This document shows, one piece after another, positions 4,826 to 7,515 of a DNA stretch of 7,515 nt (position 1 is the stretch's first letter; the number at the start of each line of letters is the position of its first letter). The notes under the pieces were generated by a model that worked only from the letters and a program-made list of their open reading frames with translations, did no database searches and was not told the DNA's origin. This stretch comes from Acinetobacter sp. (GTDB taxonomy: Bacteria > Pseudomonadota > Gammaproteobacteria > Pseudomonadales > Moraxellaceae): NCBI GenBank assembly GCA_030152275.1, contig JASLHF010000270.1:1-7515 (forward strand), read 5' to 3'. The position numbers were made by a program, and so were the translations under genes.

Positions 4826-7449
4826 CACAAGATCACCTTCGCTGATCCATTCTGCGCTGCCTGACCTTGCTTGGCTGAACAATCAGGTAAATCCAAAGCA
4901 GGCGTGTTCACTGAAGCTGGAGAGGTAAAAATATGCTGCCCTGCCTTCGCTTCAAACTTTGCACCCGTAGTCGGAAATACACCCGAACCATTAATTTTGA
5001 TCTGAGAACCGCCCGCAGTCAGATTAATCTCTGTCGGACTGCTGATATATACCGTGTCTTCTGTGGAAATAATTTGAATGCCTTTACGCGCAATCAGATC
5101 CAGTCCATCACCTTGAGCCTGAATCTCGACTTTTCCTTTCCCGGCAAATGCACGCAAACCTGCTTGTGCAGCAAACAAGCTTATTTTTTGACTTGCATGC
5201 CCAATAAAGGATTTTTGCGTTGAAAAATTCAGACTATCGCCCGCAGTGTGGCTTATCTGGCCAGCTGCAGACATATGTACATCTTCGTTAGAGCTGATTG
5301 CAATTGAATTTGGCGCAGCCAAAACCATGACCGCAGACTTAAACTCTGCCGCTTTTGCCTGATCCGCTTGAGCTAACTCTTCAATAAACGCTTGCAGGCT
5401 TTCTAAGACTTCAAGCGGGTCAGTCTGCTGGTTTTTCGCTACATCACTCAGCGCTTTGGCATTATTCTGCGCGCCTTCAATTTGTGTATGCGCTTCATTC
5501 GCATCTAAATGTACCCCGCCTGCTTGATCCTGCTTATGGGTCGACAGCAATAAGCCTTGGCCAGCACGTAACGCACCCCATTGATCGGTACGCAATTCAA
5601 AACCTTCTCCGCGGCCATCGCTGGTGTCTTGTTCTTTTGGGTGGCTCAGGTTCCCCAGGTTAAGCTGACTGGCGCCATGGCTGCTTTGCAGCTGGGTGCT
5701 AATTTGGCCTGTGCTGTCATCAAAACGCAGCTGCCCAAAGCCTTCGCCCGCCACTTCTTTCGTACGAATACCTGCAAGTTTTTTGGTATCAGGCAGCTGC
5801 CCTTTTTGGTCAAACTTGGCCGGGCTGCGCTGCCCTTCATGAATCCGCCCCGCCACAAATGGCCGGTCAATATTGCCGTCAAAGAAATCCACCACCACGA
5901 TTTCGCCGATTCGCGGCAGGAACCGCGCGCCATAGCCTTCGCCGGCCCACGGAGTCAGAACATCCACCCAAGCCGAGTCGGTGTCATTATTATTGGTTCC
6001 TGCACCGCCATCATGTCCGTGGTCATCATTGCGGGTAAACAGGAAACGTACTTTTATCCGCCCCCATTCATCCACGTATATTTCTTCCCCTGCAGGCCCA
6101 ACCACTTTGGCGCGCTGCGGGTGCGTGGCTGGACGATGGGATAAAGGGTTAAATTCTGGAACAATTGCAATATTACGGCGCTGTAAAATCAGCTGACTGG
6201 CTTGGCGTTCATCGGGATTGCTGGTCCGCATTTCGGTTAACGGCCAATTGCTTTGTTTCAGCAGGGCTGCGACCTGATCGGTTAGGTCTTTCGGCAGGTT
6301 ATTTTGGTTATAAAAGGTTTTAGACGTGATCAGAAATTCTTTGTCTGCGCCTTCGTGCTGATCAATTTCCGGATGTCCGCTGAACTCAAACCAGTAACCG
6401 ACATTGGCATCGCGCACTGTAGACACCGCTGTAAAGTGTTTGGCTTGTGAATCGCAGTATTTGCTTAAGTTTTCGTTAAATTTCTCTATCTGGCCGCTGC
6501 CTGACTGAGTTGCGCCGTCTTCACCATTCAGGTCTTGCATCCATGCTGGGCTAATGTGCCAGGCCTGTTCTAAACCTAAACTTGCATTATCTTGACTGCT
6601 GCTGTGAATATGCGCGCTTTGAACGGAACCTGCGCCTTCTTCGGTTTCCAGCGCATCAGCCTGCCAGCGCTGTATATGCACAGCTGTCGGCTGAAGAGTC
6701 CGATGTCCTGTAAAATGAGTGATGGTGTCACTGTTCTCGACCGCGCTGCTGCGGTGGAAGCGGATGCTGCGCCGGCCTAAGGCGCAAAATGCCGAATTGC
6801 TGTCAATCAAACGCAGTTTTTGCGCTTGAATGGGCGCACTTGAGCTGGATACTTTGTGTTGCGCTTCATCAATCAGCCAGTTAATTCCTTCCGAAGCCAG
6901 CAGCCGGCAGATAAATTCACTGTCAGTTTCATTGTGCTGCATGATGAATGGGCGGACATCGTACTCTTGGCTTAAGCCGCTTTTATCCAAAGTCAAACTG
7001 GCGGCAAATAGCGGACTTTTGCTTTTCCATTCCTGAAACATGATTTCAACCGCCTGCACGGCGGTTTTATTCATAAATACGCGCGAGTTGCGACGCTGGC
7101 GCCATAAGCATGAAGCATCCTGTAAACGCAATTTGTACAGCGTTAAAGCACCATCACTTTGACCTTGTGCAGCATCGGTGATAATGCCGCTGGTTCGCAC
7201 CAATTCCCCGCTGTCGGTGACTTGATCTGCCGCTGCTTGCATGCCGATGAATTTTTTTAATGGAATACAGGCATCTGTGGACAGGCAAATCAATTCGGCG
7301 CTTAGCCCTTGATTAAATGCATGTTCACCGTCAATGCGCTGCAGAAAAACTTGAGTGTTCAAAGCTGAATTAGAAAATTGAATGTGCAGCGCACGTTTTT
7401 GTGGGCTTAAGCCTAATTTTTCTAATACAGCAAAAATATTGCTGAGCAT
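4825..7449 (-). CDS. vgrG: T6SS tip protein VgrG (TssI)
   Basis: VgrG forms the trimeric spike on the Hcp tube of the T6SS and carries effectors into target cells. The 874-residue protein reads in the usual family order. Residues about 1-430 are the gp27-like base. Residues about 440-540 are the gp5-like OB-fold, with the hallmark strings DEWGRIKVRF (460-469), WVDVLTPWAG (494-503), GARFLPRIGEIVVVDF (507-522) and GNIDRPFVAGRIH (525-537). Residues about 555-640 match the T6SS_Vgr region (AGIRTKE, GFGQLRFDD, ELRTDQWGALRAGQGLLLST). Residues about 700-835 are a DUF2345-type beta-rich needle extension. The last 40 residues are a less regular tail and are the probable docking site for the downstream adaptor. 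No peptidase or other enzymatic C-terminal extension is seen, so it looks like a structural carrier. An in-frame TAG lies four codons upstream of the ATG, which fixes the start. The Shine-Dalgarno match is weak. The gene is visibly GC-richer than everything downstream. Confidence 0.96.
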   Translation of the reverse strand: MLSNIFAVLEKLGLSPQKRALHIQFSNSALNTQVFLQRIDGEHAFNQGLSAELICLSTDACIPLKKFIGMQAAADQVTDSGELVRTSGIITDAAQGQSDGALTLYKLRLQDASCLWRQRRNSRVFMNKTAVQAVEIMFQEWKSKSPLFAASLTLDKSGLSQEYDVRPFIMQHNETDSEFICRLLASEGINWLIDEAQHKVSSSSAPIQAQKLRLIDSNSAFCALGRRSIRFHRSSAVENSDTITHFTGHRTLQPTAVHIQRWQADALETEEGAGSVQSAHIHSSSQDNASLGLEQAWHISPAWMQDLNGEDGATQSGSGQIEKFNENLSKYCDSQAKHFTAVSTVRDANVGYWFEFSGHPEIDQHEGADKEFLITSKTFYNQNNLPKDLTDQVAALLKQSNWPLTEMRTSNPDERQASQLILQRRNIAIVPEFNPLSHRPATHPQRAKVVGPAGEEIYVDEWGRIKVRFLFTRNDDHGHDGGAGTNNNDTDSAWVDVLTPWAGEGYGARFLPRIGEIVVVDFFDGNIDRPFVAGRIHEGQRSPAKFDQKGQLPDTKKLAGIRTKEVAGEGFGQLRFDDSTGQISTQLQSSHGASQLNLGNLSHPKEQDTSDGRGEGFELRTDQWGALRAGQGLLLSTHKQDQAGGVHLDANEAHTQIEGAQNNAKALSDVAKNQQTDPLEVLESLQAFIEELAQADQAKAAEFKSAVMVLAAPNSIAISSNEDVHMSAAGQISHTAGDSLNFSTQKSFIGHASQKISLFAAQAGLRAFAGKGKVEIQAQGDGLDLIARKGIQIISTEDTVYISSPTEINLTAGGSQIKINGSGVFPTTGAKFEAKAGQHIFTSPASVNTPALDLPDCSAKQGQAAQNGSAKVIL

Positions 7450-7474
7450 AATTATTATCTAAAATTGAAAAATG

Positions 7475-7506
7475 ATTATATTTTTAATTGGCCAGTATTT
7501 AAGCAA
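7475..7506 (-). promoter_or_regulatory. Candidate sigma-70 promoter of the vgrG operon
   Basis: The minus strand carries a perfect TATAAT at 7475-7480, 25 bases before the vgrG ATG. The best -35-like element, TTGCTT at 7501-7506, is 20 bases away, longer than the usual 16-18, so the -35 assignment is weak. Transcription would start close to the ATG and leave a short AT-rich leader without a strong Shine-Dalgarno site. Confidence 0.35.
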
Positions 7507-7515
7507 AAACTGCCC

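Noticed and set aside
4826..4882. Upstream extension of the adaptor N-terminus to 4882
   Set aside because: The extra 19 codons lie inside the vgrG 3' end in another frame, show no family similarity, and the ATG at 4825 has the standard stop-start overlap and an AAGG site.
5646..5933. Minus-strand 95-residue open frame overlapping vgrG in another frame
   Set aside because: It is a shadow of the VgrG OB-fold coding sequence; the vgrG frame is uninterrupted through this stretch, so no frameshift repair is needed.
5581..6144. Plus-strand 187-residue open frame inside vgrG
   Set aside because: It is antisense to the conserved OB-fold part of VgrG, has no recognisable domain or ribosome-binding site, and is explained by the GC-rich codon use of vgrG.
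6592..7036. Plus-strand open frames at 6592-6780 and 6830-7036
   Set aside because: Antisense to the VgrG N-terminal base domain, no start signals or recognisable products.

Overview
The window is one minus-strand operon from a type VI secretion system (T6SS) vgrG island. The translated VgrG and the gene order (vgrG, DUF4123 adaptor, large membrane-active effector, membrane immunity proteins) suggest a gammaproteobacterium, most likely Acinetobacter. The genus is inferred from remembered family resemblance, not from a search.

Layout, in the direction of transcription (right to left): 7450-7515 is a short AT-rich leader with a perfect TATAAT -10 box. 4825-7449 is an intact 874-residue VgrG spike. 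3860-4825 is a DUF4123 adaptor/chaperone gene interrupted by an in-frame TGA at 4391-4393. 942-3867 is a VasX-like effector with several C-terminal membrane segments, broken by a one-base shift in an A7 run (plus-strand T7 at 3363-3369). 100-930 is an intact membrane protein, the likely immunity protein. 1-103 is the start of a second, related immunity gene that leaves the window. All genes overlap or lie within 11 bases of each other, so there is no long gene-free stretch. No tRNA, rRNA, CRISPR or insertion sequence was seen.

Expected joint function: VgrG sits at the tip of the Hcp/sheath puncturing device. The DUF4123 adaptor loads the effector onto the VgrG C-terminus. The effector is delivered to a rival cell and inserts in its membrane, and the membrane immunity proteins protect the producer and its kin. 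In this sequence both the adaptor and the effector reading frames are interrupted, by two different kinds of lesion, while vgrG and the immunity gene are intact. That fits a cassette that has lost its weapon but kept its shield. A sequencing error at the homopolymer, or slippage-controlled expression of the effector, remains possible.

Base composition changes sharply at the vgrG stop codon. vgrG is GC-rich, while everything downstream is AT-rich. This is the signature of an effector-immunity cassette exchanged behind a conserved vgrG.
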